64,000 nt of DNA. It comes from Primula veris (Eukaryota > Streptophyta > Magnoliopsida > Ericales > Primulaceae). Shown here in pieces: positions 47,101 through 59,299 of this stretch (positions within the stretch are counted from its first letter, which is position 1; each line of letters opens with the position of its first letter). Below the pieces are notes generated by a model. That model saw only the letters and a list, made by a program, of their open reading frames with translations. It had not been told where the DNA came from and ran no database searches. Where the stretch lies: positions 21,449,342 through 21,513,341 of the forward strand of contig OY821745.1 of assembly GCA_963682055.1 (NCBI GenBank). Direction: 5' to 3'. The translations under genes and the position numbers were made by a program.

Positions 47101-50100
47101 CCACCTGCCCCAATTTATTTAATCACACTATTTAAACATCCTATTCCTAATAGAGTAGTATTATGCATACTAGAACTTAAATTATCAATCTTTAGTCTCT
47201 ACGACTACATGATGCAAACTTATTTTGAAAATTTATTACTTTTACGACTTCGCCCTTGCTGTAAATATATTTTTTAATTTCTGTGTGTGTGTGTGTGTGT
47301 GTGTGTACATATATATGTATGTAACTTGAAGGGATGCCATATGAAGTATTCTAAACAAGAATAGTGAACAAACAGTAGTGAAGATATATAATGTTACAAT
47401 GATTGTAATTCCTAGTTCAGTAGTCATTCAACCACCACTATGTCCGCGGACAATCATTAATTCAGTTTATCAATTTCAATATTCACTACTATTAGACATG
47501 GGTAAAAACTGTGGTGATCTTAATTCTGTGGAGATATTAGGGCAAGCATATACAAATATACAACAAACACCATTGAATTAGGAAAAGACAAGACGTTATA
47601 CTAGGAGATACAATCATACAAACATTGAGAGATCTCAATAGTTTATGAAATGGACACTTGAAATTTCATTGATAGTAGGGGTCCTCAAGAAACTAGAAAG
47701 TCTTCAAAATCTTATCATTGCAGTGTATGCATTAAAAACCTACAGAGAACCAACTTGGCCACTCATAGTTTACTAATTTTTTTATGGAACTAATTTTGTC
47801 AATAGAGAGCTGGAAACAATAATATTTTAAGATTAATTAATGTAGTACGATACCGTTCCATTTAATTGTCTATTACGAAACTACGTACAATTTTGACCGG
47901 CTTATAACTTGTACTAAAATTGTCAAAATGAATTTTTTAAAAATCTAATCATAAAATTTAACATTTGAACTATATGATCAACTTTTGAAAATTTTTATTT
48001 CGACAATTTTGATACAAGTTCTTGGCCGGTTAAAATTACACGTAGTTTCATAGTGGACAATTAAATGGTAACCGAGGAGTAGTAATTAACAAACAAAGTA
48101 TGTTTATCTGACATCTTGAAAGTACTCTTTAGTAAAACCACAAAATGAACTCTTGCGGTTTGACAAAATTCCCTAAGTTGAATCATTTAAATGAAATTGA
48201 GAAGCCCGAAATAACATTAATGTTGCTTCATATTCCAAGGACTGAAGATACCCATCCATTTTCCCAATAATTTAACCTAAGGGTAAGGGCTCAAGAGAGA
48301 TTCCCTTGAAATTGGCCATAGGACATTTAATTATAGTGGGCACAATTATCAAATTCTAGAAGCTGATAGCTTAACAGAACTCTCCAGAAACAGCTAACAA
48401 AAAGTAATAGAGATTTAACAAGTGAAAACTCAAGTGATTAAAATAATAAGATCATTTGCATCAAGTCTCCGTGAGCTAACATTAACCTTGAAGGAAATGC
48501 TAAAATCATAAATATCTCCAAGATAATTTCATAAATAAAGTTGATATGCTACCTCAAGCTTCCATTATTGCATATTTTAACGTTAATTATGCTTTTGTCA
48601 AAGCCAAAGTGCTTTCCTCTGAGAACAAGTCATCATTTTATTCTAAAAGGAAATTCTAAGCTGCAGTTTTGCATTGACATTGATAAATTATTACTCTTTT
48701 GTACATATAGACTATAGTATTGATGACTTAACAACACGTACTTATCAGGTATTAAAGATTCCAGGAAAACGATACATGGACTTAGGAGTATTGTATAAGT
48801 AGGCCAACTAGAAAATGTAGAAATAGCATTGATAATACCTTGTTGAATTTGAGACGGTTGTCCAATATTTCATCAGCCTCTGAGGTTGATAGAAACATTT
48901 TCGCAAGCTTGTACACTAAGTGCTCGTATCCTCTTTCATCAGCAACTAAATTTTCCCTCTCTCCAAAGTCAACAAATGTCGATATTGGTTCTACTTCTGA
49001 CTCCAAATAAACAATCTCAATCTCAGTTTGACACTTCATATTACGTATATAAATATAGTTATACTTGACATTTTTTTTATATCATTATCATTTGGGAAAA
49101 CGAGTTGTGTGGATCGAAAAGAAAAATTATGTTATGGCCCAGGTTATTAGGAAAGCAAACAGATAAAATAACATACCTGCCATTTCGAAGTCATGAAGGA
49201 TGAAGTCAATTGCCAGTTCTATTGGTGTTTTTGGTGTCCTGTTCAGTTCCAGAAGATAACAAATTGAAAGGAATTAGCTTGGGATTTTAATTTTAAGTGT
49301 TAAAAGTACCATGGTGTTAGTATCAATAGAACGACTATCATTGATCAATATATAAAGGATACTGGATTAGTAAAGAACCTGGATACTTACTTACCCAATA
49401 AGAAAGAACTTAAACTAACAGAACTTGATAACGTGTCGGCAACAAGAACCGATAGAATACCAGTCGTAATTACTTTTCTTAGTGTTAAAAACCGCAAACA
49501 TACCAAATAAAAGACAGCGATTACTTGCTAAATAAATTGTTCCTTTATCATAGTGCTTACAATTGTTGATCAGAAGCTATAGCATCATGATTGGCCTCTT
49601 GGCTCCTCAACTTCTGTATCGCGGAGTCCACTGCCTTTTTGTATGACTGAGCCGCAACTCCACTCGGAAAAATCTTTCCCCTGTACAGAAAAAATCAATA
49701 CCGATTACTAAAATTGCAACTACTGCTAAGACTTTTTATAGCACCATTAAAAAAACATAGAAGTTCAATATACATAATTACATCAGCAGCAGTGGATTAT
49801 TGTAAGTAATATATTGTTTGACATCATATGTCAGAATTACATAGTTTAGCTGACAATATGAACACAATGTCTATGATTACCACACACACAAAAATAACAC
49901 AATGTCAACTATTTGATATCTATTTAACAGCAAGGTAGGAGTTAAAATGTTTCAGTTAAAATCAACTCCTTCCAAAAGTTTCTCCCTGTGGCTTGTTTGG
50001 TCGTAATTTTTGACAAATAAAATGAATTATAGATAAACTGAGTAAAACATTGGGTTCATGTAGCATGAATATCTAGTTTATAAGTCACAACTAAAAGAAG

Positions 50101-51467
50101 CCCATGTTTAATCTGTAATAGAAGTACCAAACACACGTCAAGTATTTTACTTATAAAATGGGACAGAACAAGCCTTATATACAAAAATTTCTCCCAGCAA
50201 CACTGATCCGACGCCTACATATAACTATTGATATGGCTTACATTTCTAATTTCTTCTGGTAACTCATCAAGTCGGTAATGACAATACACCGAGAATTGCT
50301 AAGTAATATTCCAATCAGAAGACTCGACATTTTGATTAAAAAACCCATAATTAAGGGGAAAAACTAGGGCTCCGTATTTTGAATTTATACCATGTATTTT
50401 ATCAAAAATACCTAGCATTTTATCATTAGCCCTGTTCATTATAATAAAATATCTCCACACGATAGTTCTGCCAATGCCAGGATTCAAGAAAGAGGATTTA
50501 TACTTTCATACTTCAATCTCAATACACACCTATGTATTTACATACACATAACACAAGTATTCCATAAAAGAAGAGATAAATATATACCTGGAATCGTAAA
50601 TGTTGTATCGTGCATTGCTATAGTCGGAGAAACAAGTTCTCAATCCGGACTCTCTGGCTAGCTCCCAAACAGGATTAACCTCGTTCCCGCCTATACCAAC
50701 AATCCACCCTGCCCCGAGCTCCACCGCCACGTTACCAAACTCCTCCTTCTTTATCCTCCCTCCTATCCTCCCCGACGCCTCCAGTATCACCACATCTTCC
50801 ACCGCATTCTCCGCCAACACTTTCGCTGCTGATATACCTACATACATACACATTTCAATATATATATATAACAAGTTGATTGATTACAAACTTGAAAATA
50901 CACCTTATTCAATAATATATACTTAGAATACTCCGCTCCCAATTAATTGTCCACTACGAAACAACTACGTGCAATTTTGACCGGCCAATAACTATATGAA
51001 AATTACCAAAATGAGTTAACCATATAGTTCAAATGTTAAATTATATGATGAAAATTTGAAATTTTCCATTTGGACAATTTTGATACAATTCGTAAACCGG
51101 TAAAAATTGCATGTAGTTTCGTAAATGACAATTTAACAGAAACGGTGAGACTAGTTCATTATGTATTCAAATGTGGACATGAAAGTAATTAATTAGGTGT
51201 TAGTTAACATTTGACAAATTTTGACAAAGAGCTATTTACTCAAATGTAATTTGATCAAAATCTCTAAAAACATGGAATCTTAACCACCTCTCTCCTATAA
51301 TGGGAAAAAATAAGTATATAAAATCAGCTCCTACATTCAAGATTCTTCATTATAATATTTTTTATTTAATACATGAATGGTAATTAAATAATTAATTATA
51401 GTAGTGTATTCGTACCTGAAATTCCGGCTCCGACTATAATAACGGAGGTGCGAGCTGAAGATTCCAT
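44143..51467 (-). CDS. PAO1: Polyamine oxidase, PAO1-type
   Basis: Ten exons (51467-51416, 50837-50588, 49680-49561, 49238-49177, 48996-48839, 47104-46961, 45885-45736, 44996-44742, 44620-44539, 44345-44143) join in phase to 491 residues. It is an FAD-dependent amine oxidase that oxidises spermine-type polyamines and makes H2O2. The N-terminus has the dinucleotide fold [17 protein letters not shown] and the acidic end [14 protein letters not shown], then ELGAGWIVG. The active-site lysine region [20 protein letters not shown] and the C-terminal FAD motif [19 protein letters not shown] are present. There is no signal peptide and no peroxisomal SRL-like tripeptide (it ends EAVL), so a cytosolic enzyme like Arabidopsis PAO1 is expected. 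Two Stowaway copies lie in its introns. The exon 7 acceptor reads CAG then AGG, which the reading frame fixes. Confidence 0.95.
47282..47306. repeat. TG microsatellite in a PAO1 intron
   Basis: About 12 uninterrupted TG dinucleotides followed by an AT-rich tract. Confidence 0.8.
47848..48080. mobile_element. Stowaway-like MITE in a PAO1 intron
   Basis: Same family as 29758-29985: CAATTTTGACCGGCTTATAA, TTTGAACTATATGATCAACT and TTTGATACAAGTTCTTGGCC blocks. The termini are eroded (CGATACCGTTCC / GGTAACCGAGGAG). Confidence 0.75.
50931..51150. mobile_element. Stowaway-like MITE in PAO1 intron 1
   Basis: Starts CTCCGCTCCCAATTAATTG next to a TA and ends in a degraded AACGGTGAGACTAG. Its inner part repeats the CAATTTTGACCGGCC and GACAATTTTGATACAA blocks of the family, with some segments inverted or lost. 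Confidence 0.72.
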
Positions 51468-51486
51468 TATATATATTTATATATAA

Positions 51487-51495
<9 letters not shown>

Positions 51496-51528
<33 letters not shown>
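51496..51528. repeat. TG microsatellite upstream of the PAO1 start
   Basis: A run of about 16 TG units 30 bases upstream of the ATG, adjoining a TA tract. It probably lies in the 5' leader. Confidence 0.8.
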
Positions 51529-51531
<3 letters not shown>

Positions 51532-51570
51532 AGTTAGAGAAGTAGTTTATAAATTTGCGGGAGTTGGTTT

Positions 51571-51588
51571 GTTTATATATATATATAG
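51571..51588 (-). promoter_or_regulatory. Possible TATA box of PAO1
   Basis: On the minus strand CCTATATATATATAAAC lies about 105-120 bases upstream of the ATG, with good TATA consensus and flanks. The surrounding TA repeats make chance occurrence possible. Confidence 0.4.
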
Positions 51589-52237
51589 GCACACGGTATG
51601 TTTCTGTACTCGTGTCATTTTCTTGATTTTTAATTTAACTACAAAACCTCTCCTTGTAGTTTTAAAATATATCATTTTTTGGTCCACACCTCTTTTAGTT
51701 GTTACAATTACTTACAAAGTGGAAAACTCACTAGCCCTTTAAATGTTAAAACGTGTGGCTTCAGAGACGGTTTACGAGGTAGACAAATGAGACAATCATT
51801 TTGGGCGCTTAATGTTTGGAGCGGAAAGCATATGTATGTGGATATGTTCTATTTATCTATCTATGATATATAGAAATACTAGTTTTATATTCATAGAAAA
51901 AAAAAACCTGGATAGAAAACGGTTGTGAGAGTAGAAACGTGCGCATCAATATGTATTAATACTACGAGTAACAATCTCTTTAGTTAGTTATTCTTTTCTT
52001 TCAAGTTCTAACAGTTTTTGCTTATTTCATATTTGATAGAATTTGCTGATTAAAAGTCGGCATTTTTATAAGACTGTTTTTTTAATAAATATTAAAATAG
52101 GGCGTAAAAATTTTGACATTGCTGAAGTGGTGGGAGTGTTTGGGTCGCCACGGTGTGGGATTCTTAAATTACATCTTCAATTTGAATTGGAGTGTAAAGA
52201 TACACCTAAGTATATTTTATATACCCCATGATGTAAT

Positions 52238-52505
52238 TAAGTACCAAAGAAACAAAAGGTGATTAACGTGTCTTAGTTTTATTAGAAAAAATTATTATAG
52301 ATGAATTACTTTGTTCCACAAACTAGCTGTTTTAGTGTGCTTTAGAATATAACAAATGAAATTGTAAAGTGAAGTACCAAAGAAATAAAAGGTGATTAAC
52401 GTGTTTTAGTTTTATTAGAAAAATGATTATTGATGAATTACGTACTTTGTTCCTCAAACTAGATGTTTTAGTATGCTTTAGAAAATAACAAATGAAATTG
52501 TTCAA
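52238..52505. repeat. Tandem duplication of about 134 bp
   Basis: AAGTACCAAAGAAA starts both copies (about 52239 and 52373). GGTGATTAACGTGT, TTAGTTTTATTAGAAAAA and AACAAATGAAATTGT follow in the same order in each. Confidence 0.85.
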
Positions 52506-52646
52506 AGTGATTGATTTCTGGTATATAGGAGTACTCGTGGTAGACTTAATCTAATACTAGAGTAGAGTGACTCTGTTTCATGCTTTGTAAACCCGAGACT
52601 TAAACCCCATCATTTAAATTCAGGGGTTTTATATATCAAACTACCT

Positions 52647-53089
52647 GTTTTTAATGATTTGGATATCCATTTTTCAAAATTTTTAATTTAGCTACCACAC
52701 TATAATAACTTTGCAATTTAGGTACCACCGTCTAAATAATCACGGAATCATGTCACGTGACATTTGACAAACATTAATTTGACAGGCTAATTTGACAATT
52801 TTGCACAAAAATATATCATCCTATAAAAACGTTTCCCCCAAATTCACACATAACAAAATTTTGGATTATATGATAATTTTTTTATGTGTGAAATTGGGGA
52901 AATTTTTTTTCTAATATAACATATTTTTGTACAAAATTGTAAAATTAGTCTATCAAATTAATGTTTGTCAATTGTTACGTGACATGATTTCGTGATTTAT
53001 TTAGACTGTGTTACCTAAATTGGAAAGTTATTATAGTGTGATACCCAAATTAAAAATTTTGAAAGACAGTTACCCAAATCGTTAACAAC
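52647..53089. mobile_element. Foldback MITE
   Basis: The left arm (ATGATTTGG, TTTCAAAATTTTTAATTT, CACACTATAATAACTTT, ATCATGTCACGTGAC) matches the right arm in inverted order for about 200 bases. The centre is AT-rich and non-coding. Confidence 0.75.
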
Positions 53090-53304
53090 ACTATAATTTA
53101 GTGTAATAAACGTATTTTTTCCATTTAGATTCAGATTTGTTAAATTATGATTGGTCCTTTAAAAATGCTAGACTTTACTACTATCTTCAAACCATAAAAG
53201 CTAGTACCTACCGGCCTACCAAAGCAGTTTCAGCAATGAAGTTTTCCAATTGATTCTTTTAATTGTATCTTAAAGTGACCTTCAAAAAATACAAACTATA
53301 ATAT

Positions 53305-53538
53305 TTCCTTCGCACTAAATTATTGAGGTTTTATGTAATTACATGCAAATTTAATCGATAAAGATTTCGTATTTAAATTTTTTAAATGTAAAATTTTTAA
53401 ATTTATTCCTATAGTTTAATATTCGAATTATGTGATTAACTTTTAAAAAATTTGATTTCGACAACTTAGATATGAATTATTTGTCGGTTAAAATTACACG
53501 TGTTTTCGTACAGCCCACCAATTTGGGACGGATGTATT
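53305..53538. mobile_element. Strongly decayed Stowaway-like copy
   Basis: Retains AATTATGTGATTAACTTTT, TTTCGACAACTTAGATA and GGTTAAAATTACACGT and an end resembling TTTGGGACGGATGTA. Assigned by comparison with the other copies in this window. Confidence 0.5.
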
Positions 53539-54599
53539 ATAAAAATAAATGCATGTTTGATATAAAGAGCAAACTGCAAAAAAAACAAGTGACGAAAAAT
53601 AATTATTGCCTTAATGGTACTCTAATGTAAAAATAAGTTTACTTTTTGCAAAACGATTACACAATCCTGTAAAGTAAGTAATGCTTCTATTTTTTATAAA
53701 CTAAAAAATATATACTTATCTTCTTCTCATCAAAGCGCATAAAAACATTCTTCTTCTTTTTTCCATATAAAAACACATAATATTGCTTTTGTATTTTGAA
53801 GCAGACAAAGAGAAGTACAGAAAAAAAAAATCATAAGAAACCAAAAATAAAATAAAATCACAAGAGACCAGAAAAAACAAAAAAAAAAAAAAGTCACAAG
53901 AAGTATATAAGTATATAAGTAAAGTTTTTTGTTTGGTACTCCAATTTTAAGCTCACTTTTATCATAAGTAAAGCAATGAAAAACTTACTTAGATAAGTAT
54001 AGTTTTTCATACTTATGGGGATAAAACTAAAAAAAAGTCACTGTTCCTAGCTGCCGATCCTTTTTTCTCTTGTTCATGTAATAGATATTTGGGAGAAAAA
54101 AATTGAGTATATGAATATGGGAAAAATAGAACTTGTTTGTCATAGGGTAAAATTATTATTTCTATACCCTGTAGATGCACATTTTTGCCAAACTTTAAAA
54201 AAAAAAAACGTAATGGGCTATACAACTTTTAAGCCTATGATCCCGCTACTTTATTTTTGGTTTGATAAATACAATTTTTAAGCCTGTTGGGATATTGCAT
54301 ACGATTTTAAGGGCTAAGCCGCTAATGGATGCATTTTTAATATTTAAAATTAGAGATAATTGTCAATAGGTCCATAAAAATGATCTTATTTAAGTTCAAG
54401 TCCAGGGTCCAAACTTATTTAAATTCAGGTCCGACCCAATAAATAAACTCACCCAATCAATAAATCAAAAAATTCAAAAAAAAATTACAAAATTCAAAAA
54501 AAAAAAAAAAAAAAAGCCAAAAAATTCAATTTTTTTAAAAATTATTAATAAATTCCAAAAAAAATTTAAAAAATCGAAATACAATTCAAAAAATATTGT

Positions 54600-55776
54600 G
54601 TATGCATTTTTTTGCATTACGTATGCACTTTCTTTATTTTGTTTATGCACTTTTTCTAAATGTGTATGCACTTTTTTTTAGATGTATATGCAAAATTCTC
54701 GACGTATATACACTTATTTAGTATTATATATGCAATTCGCTCTATTTTATATGCACTTTATGGATTGTGTATACACTTTCTTGATTTTGTATGTGCAAAA
54801 TTCTCGATGTGTATGCATTTTTTTTAAACGTGTGCGAAAAATTCTCGATGTGTATGCACTTTATGGACTGTGTATGCAATTTTCTCGATTGTTTATGCAC
54901 TTTATGGACTGTGTATACTGTATACAGTTTTCTTGATTGTTTATACATTTTTTTGATTGTGTATGCAAATTCCTGAATTGTCTATGCACTTTTTTTTATT
55001 GTGTATGCATTTTTCATATTGTATATGCACTTTTTCAGATGTGTATGCACTTTTTATGAATATGTATGCATTTTTTTAGATGTGTATGCAAAATTCTCGC
55101 TGTGTATGCACTTTCCTACATTGTGTATGCACTTTCCTATATTGTGTATACACTTTTCCAGATATGTATGCACTTTTTATGAATATGTATACATTTCTTA
55201 GAAGTGTATGCAAAATTCTCACTGTGTATGCACTTTTCTACATTGTGTATGCACTTTCCATATTTTGTATGCATTTTTCTGTATTGTGTATGCAATTTTT
55301 TTTGATTTTTTCTAAATGTGTATGCACTTTTATTAGATGTGTATGCAAAATTTTTGATATGTATGCACTTATTTAGTATTATTTATGCAGTTTACTCGGA
55401 TTTATATGCACTTTATACATTGTTTATGCACTTTTCTAAATGTGTATATACTTTTTTCTGAATGTGTATGCATTTTTTTTTATATGTATGCAAAATTCTC
55501 GATGTGTATGCACTTTTCTCGATTGTGCATGCACTTTGTGAATTGTGTATGCATTTTTCTTGATTGTGTATGTACTTTTTTTAGTGTGTATGTAAATTTA
55601 TAGATTGTCTATGCACTTTTATTGATTGTATATGCATTTTTTCGTATTGTTTATGCACTTTTCTGGATTGTGTATGTACTTTCTCGATTATGCATACACT
55701 TTTCCGTTTGTTTATGCACAAATTTCATGATTGTGTATGCACATTTTTTGCATTGTATATGCACTTTTTTCGATCT
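54600..55776. repeat. Minisatellite of about 20-22 bp units (TGTGTATGCACTTTT)
   Basis: For almost 1.2 kb the core TGTGTATGCACTTTT recurs with variable linkers (CTCGAT, CTAAA, TTAGA) at spacings of about 18-30 bases. It gives open frames in several registers on both strands, with repeated MHF, CVCTF or YALF residues, but these are by-products of the repeat. Confidence 0.88.
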
Positions 55777-56180
55777 CTTTATTGACTTGTTTTAAATTTT
55801 TCTAAAAAATTTTTTTGAATTTTTTTTTGAATTTTTTAAAATTTTACTTTTTAAATTTTTTTGATGTTTTTCTATATTTTTTTATTTTTTTAATGTTTTA
55901 TTTATTTTTATATTTTGGATTTCAACTTAAATAACTTATATATTTTAGGGTAAACTTTGAATTGGTACATTATCTACAACTTAATTAATGATTAGTCCAT
56001 GAAAGCGAAACTAATTAAAAATTGGTCTATTTCCCCTAACTAACCAATAAAAATGAAAAACAATTCAGGAAAAAAAATGGAAAAATAAAAATAAAAAAAC
56101 CTTAAAAGAGGCAAAAACTCGAAAAATTCCAAATTCTAAAATCAACAAAAATCGAAAAACGCAAAAAAAAAAAAAAAAAA

Positions 56181-57180
56181 ACAGCCCGAGTCGTCTTAAT
56201 TCATATTAAAAATAGTTTGAATAATTTTAAAAACAGTCTGAGTTATTTTAATTCATTTTAAAAATAGTCTGAGTCGTTTTAAGTCATTTTAAAAATAGTA
56301 CGAGTCGTTTTAAGTCATTTTAAAAACAATACGAGTCGTTTTAAGTCATTTAAAAACAATCTGAGTCGTTTTAAGTCATTTTAAAATAGTCTGAGGCGTT
56401 TTAAGTCATTTTAAAAACAGTCTGAGTAATTTTAAAAATAGTCTGACTCATTTTAAGTCATTTTAAAACCAATCTGAGTCGTTTTAAGTCATTTTAAAAA
56501 CAATCTAAGTAATTTTAAAAACAATCTGAGTCGTTTTAAAAACAGTCTGAGTCGTTTTAAGTCATTTTAAGAATAGTTTAAGTCGTTTTAAATTATTTTA
56601 AAAATAGTCTAAGTAATTTTAAAAACAATTGACTCATTTTAACTTCTTTTAAAAACAGTCTGAGTCGTTTTAAGTCATTTTAAAAACAGTCTTGAGTCAT
56701 TTTAAAAAACAGTCTGAGTCGTTTGAAGTAATTTTTTAAAAAGTTAGTCGTTTTAAGTCATTTTAAAAACAGGCTGAGTAATTTTAAAAATAGAGTTAGT
56801 CATTTTAAATCATTTTAAAAACCATCTGAATCGTTTAAGTCATTTTAAAAATAGTCTGAGTCATTTTTAGTCATTTTAAAAACAGTATGAGTCATTTTCA
56901 GTCATTTTAAAAATAGTCTGAGTAATTTAGAAACAATGTGAATAATTTTAAAAACAGTCTAAGTTATTTTGAGTCATTTTAAAAACAGTTTAAGTCATTT
57001 TAAAAACAGTCTGAGTAATTTTAAGTAATTTCAAAAACAGTCCGAGTTATTTTAAAAATAATCTGAGTCATATTTATGTTATTTGAAAAATAGTATGAGT
57101 CATTTTCGGTAAGTTTAAAAACAGTTTGAGTCATTTTAAAAAACAGCTCCAATAATTTTAAAAACAGTCCGAGTCATTTT
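56181..57180. repeat. Minisatellite of about 31 bp units (GAGTCGTTTTAAGTCATTTT)
   Basis: About 1 kb of units GTCTGAGTCGTTTTAAGTC, ATTTTAAAAACA, with many short variants of 15-17 bases lacking the middle. No coding potential. Confidence 0.88.
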
Positions 57181-57620
57181 CTTGTTTTTTATTTATTTAT
57201 CATTTTTCGGTTTTTTTTCGAGTTCCTGAATTTTTTGAACGTTTTTTTTCACTTTTTTGTTATTATGTATTTTTCTTGTTTTTTTTAATTTTTGTTTTAC
57301 CATTTTTCGGGTTTTTTTTTGGGTTTCTGACTTTTTTGAACGTTTTTTCATTGTATTGTGGTTTTGGATTTTTAGAGGTTTTTATTTTTTTACTAATTTT
57401 TGGTTTTTTCGGGTTTCCGATTTTTTTTCATTTTTTTTTGTGATTTTGGCTTTTTCTTGGTTTTTTTACCCTTTTTTTTTTTATTTTTTTCGGGTTCCCG
57501 AATTTTTTAAAGGTTTTTTTTCGTTATTTTTTTTTTATTTTTTCTAATTTTTTTTCCATTTTTTATATTTTTTTAGTTTTCTCTTTTTTTTCCATTTGTT
57601 TTTTTTATTTTTATTGGATA
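57181..57620. repeat. T-rich low-complexity tract
   Basis: Runs of T broken by CGGGTTTCTGA, GAACG and GGTTTTT motifs. The open frame across it encodes only Phe-rich low-complexity sequence. Confidence 0.7.
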
Positions 57621-58276
57621 ATTATGTGAATGACCAATGCTTAATTAGTTTTAAAAATAATTGACCAATCATTAATTAAATTTTATACGCTGATCAATTC
57701 TTAAATAGTTTTGTTTTTATAGAACAATCCTTAATTTCACCTATTTTTTAGACCTATGCTTAAAATTATAGTAGCATCTATGTAACTACATTTTGGATTT
57801 CACTATTTGTAGATATGCAAGTCCATTTTTTTTTGGATAAGTTTGTGTACTTTAATAAATTTTTTAATGATGATTTTTATTTCTACTTATAAACTTCGGT
57901 TTTGAGTTAGAATAGCTTTTGTATCTTTTAATTGTTAAAGTAATATATGATAAATAATAAACTACAGTTAAACCTCGATAAATGAATGCTTTTGGGACCA
58001 GCAAAAAATATTCGTTTAGTGAGTTTATTTACTTATCGATAAATGAATATATTATTCATTTATCGATAAATGAATTTTTATTCATTTAGATAGTATTTTT
58101 ACATTTTTATTTTTTCGTATGATTATTTATTTTACATCTAATGTACAAATACGTATATAGACTATGTACATGCATTTTGGTGGAAGTAAAAAACAAACAA
58201 CTTTAGACGCTTTTTTTGTGAAGAAATGACTTCTTGTATGAATATTGTTGATTGGAAGAAATATTTTTGTTTTTAG

Positions 58277-58281
<5 letters not shown>

Positions 58282-58338
<57 letters not shown>
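58282..58338. repeat. TA microsatellite left of the nested Helitron
   Basis: About 28 uninterrupted TA units that stop exactly at the TC of the Helitron-like element. Confidence 0.85.
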
Positions 58339-58341
<3 letters not shown>

Positions 58342-58651
58342 TTATATTATAATAAGTCAAACCAAGCCAAATGAGGCTGCCCAATTTAACCAATTTTTTC
58401 CAAAAATACCCCTATACTTTTTTATTAATTACAATAATACCATGCTCACATAAAAAAATAAAAAAATAAAATAAAAAATAACTAATAACACTATGTGTCC
58501 CTCTTTAACAACCAAAAATTCTTTTAAGTCTTTTAAGTTTTATACTATTTTTTTTTTGTATTATCCACGTATTTGTATCATAACTACACTTATTTTTTAT
58601 ATTTTAATTGCATTGCGCGTCACACACGCAACGCGTGGGGCACGATTACTA

Positions 58652-58652
<1 letters not shown>
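58339..58652 (+). mobile_element. Non-autonomous Helitron-like element, second copy
   Basis: Starts TCATTATATTATAATAAG and ends ATTACTAG, with the hairpin CACGC-AAC-GCGTG near the 3' end. It shares the blocks CTGCCCAATTTA, AAAATACCCCTATAC and GGGCACGATTACTAG with 40042-40336. It is inserted in a TA tract between A and T, as Helitrons do. Confidence 0.75.

Positions 58653-58701
<49 letters not shown>
58653..58701. repeat. TA microsatellite right of the nested Helitron
   Basis: About 24 TA units that begin at the base after CTAG; with 58282-58338 it reconstructs one original TA tract split by the insertion. Confidence 0.85.
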
Positions 58702-58703
<2 letters not shown>

Positions 58704-58879
58704 TATGAATTTTAATGATTATTCATTTATATTTACATGGGGTCTTTAAGGATTCAAAAAAAATTATACGTTAATGCATTTAGCGAGGTTATTCATTTAG
58801 CCCATTTGTCCAAGTCGGGACCGGAGAAAAATATTCATTTGGCGAGATTATTCGTTTATCGGACAGGTTTAACTGTAGT

Positions 58880-59051
58880 ATAGAAGTTTTTTTAAACATA
58901 AAGTTATAAGTAGCTAATATCTATTAAACAACAAATTTTTTTTAAAAGTATATTTCTACCTCTATTAAATAACTATATTTTTGTCTTATAAAATATGACC
59001 AAATGAGCTCAAAATAATACTTCTAAATGAAAAGAATAGAAAAAGAAGAAA
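58880..59051. other. Short spacer 5' of the tRNA-Ala locus
   Basis: AT-rich, with no feature. On the minus strand the tRNA is followed by T-rich sequence (TTTCTTCTTTTTCTATTC), consistent with a Pol III termination region. Confidence 0.4.
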
Positions 59052-59124
59052 TGGAGATGCGGGGGATCGAACCCCGTGCCTCTCGCATGCAAAGCGAGCG
59101 CTCTACCATTTGAGCTACATCCCC
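59052..59124 (-). tRNA. tRNA-Ala (anticodon TGC)
   Basis: 73 nt without an intron. On the minus strand the acceptor is GGGGATG, pairing with CATCTCC (one G-U), and the discriminator is A. D-arm GTAGCTCAAATGGTAGAGC, anticodon arm CTCGC-TTTGCAT-GCGAG with anticodon TGC, and T-arm CGGGGTTCGATCCCCCG are all intact. The A box (TAGCTCAAATGG) and B box (GGTTCGATCC) match the Pol III consensus, so this is a nuclear, probably active gene. Confidence 0.97.
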
Positions 59125-59299
59125 ATCTTGTTTATTATTATTCTAAATAAATAATATAACAAATTACTAATAACGCCTAACTAACTGAATAATATTTTTA
59201 AAACTTACCTCTGGAAAATAAGCCAGTTCTAGGGTTCAATATTATGCAAATAACACAAACTAATCTGTGATTTGAGATTTACCCATTTCTCCAATTACC

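Larger units (their letters stand above)
51590..54470. other. Intergenic region upstream of PAO1
   Basis: Holds a 134-bp tandem duplication (52238-52505), a foldback element (52647-53089) and a decayed Stowaway copy (53305-53538). No supported gene. Confidence 0.55.
57961..58879. mobile_element. hAT-like element with internal TIRs, carrying a nested insertion
   Basis: Ends ACTACAGTTAAACCT and AGGTTTAACTGTAGT form a 15-bp perfect inverted repeat. Next to the ends, CGATAAATGAATG..GGGACCAGCAAAAAATATTC matches inverted GGGACCGGAGAAAAATATTC on the other side. The Helitron-like element 58339-58652 and its flanking TA tracts lie inside it. It is related to 40522-41070. Confidence 0.75.

Noticed and set aside
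54682..55603. Series of Cys/Phe-rich frames
   Set aside because: Produced by the TGTGTATGCACTTTT minisatellite in several registers and on both strands.
57257..57547. 96-codon Phe-rich frame
   Set aside because: Translation of a poly-T-rich tract.
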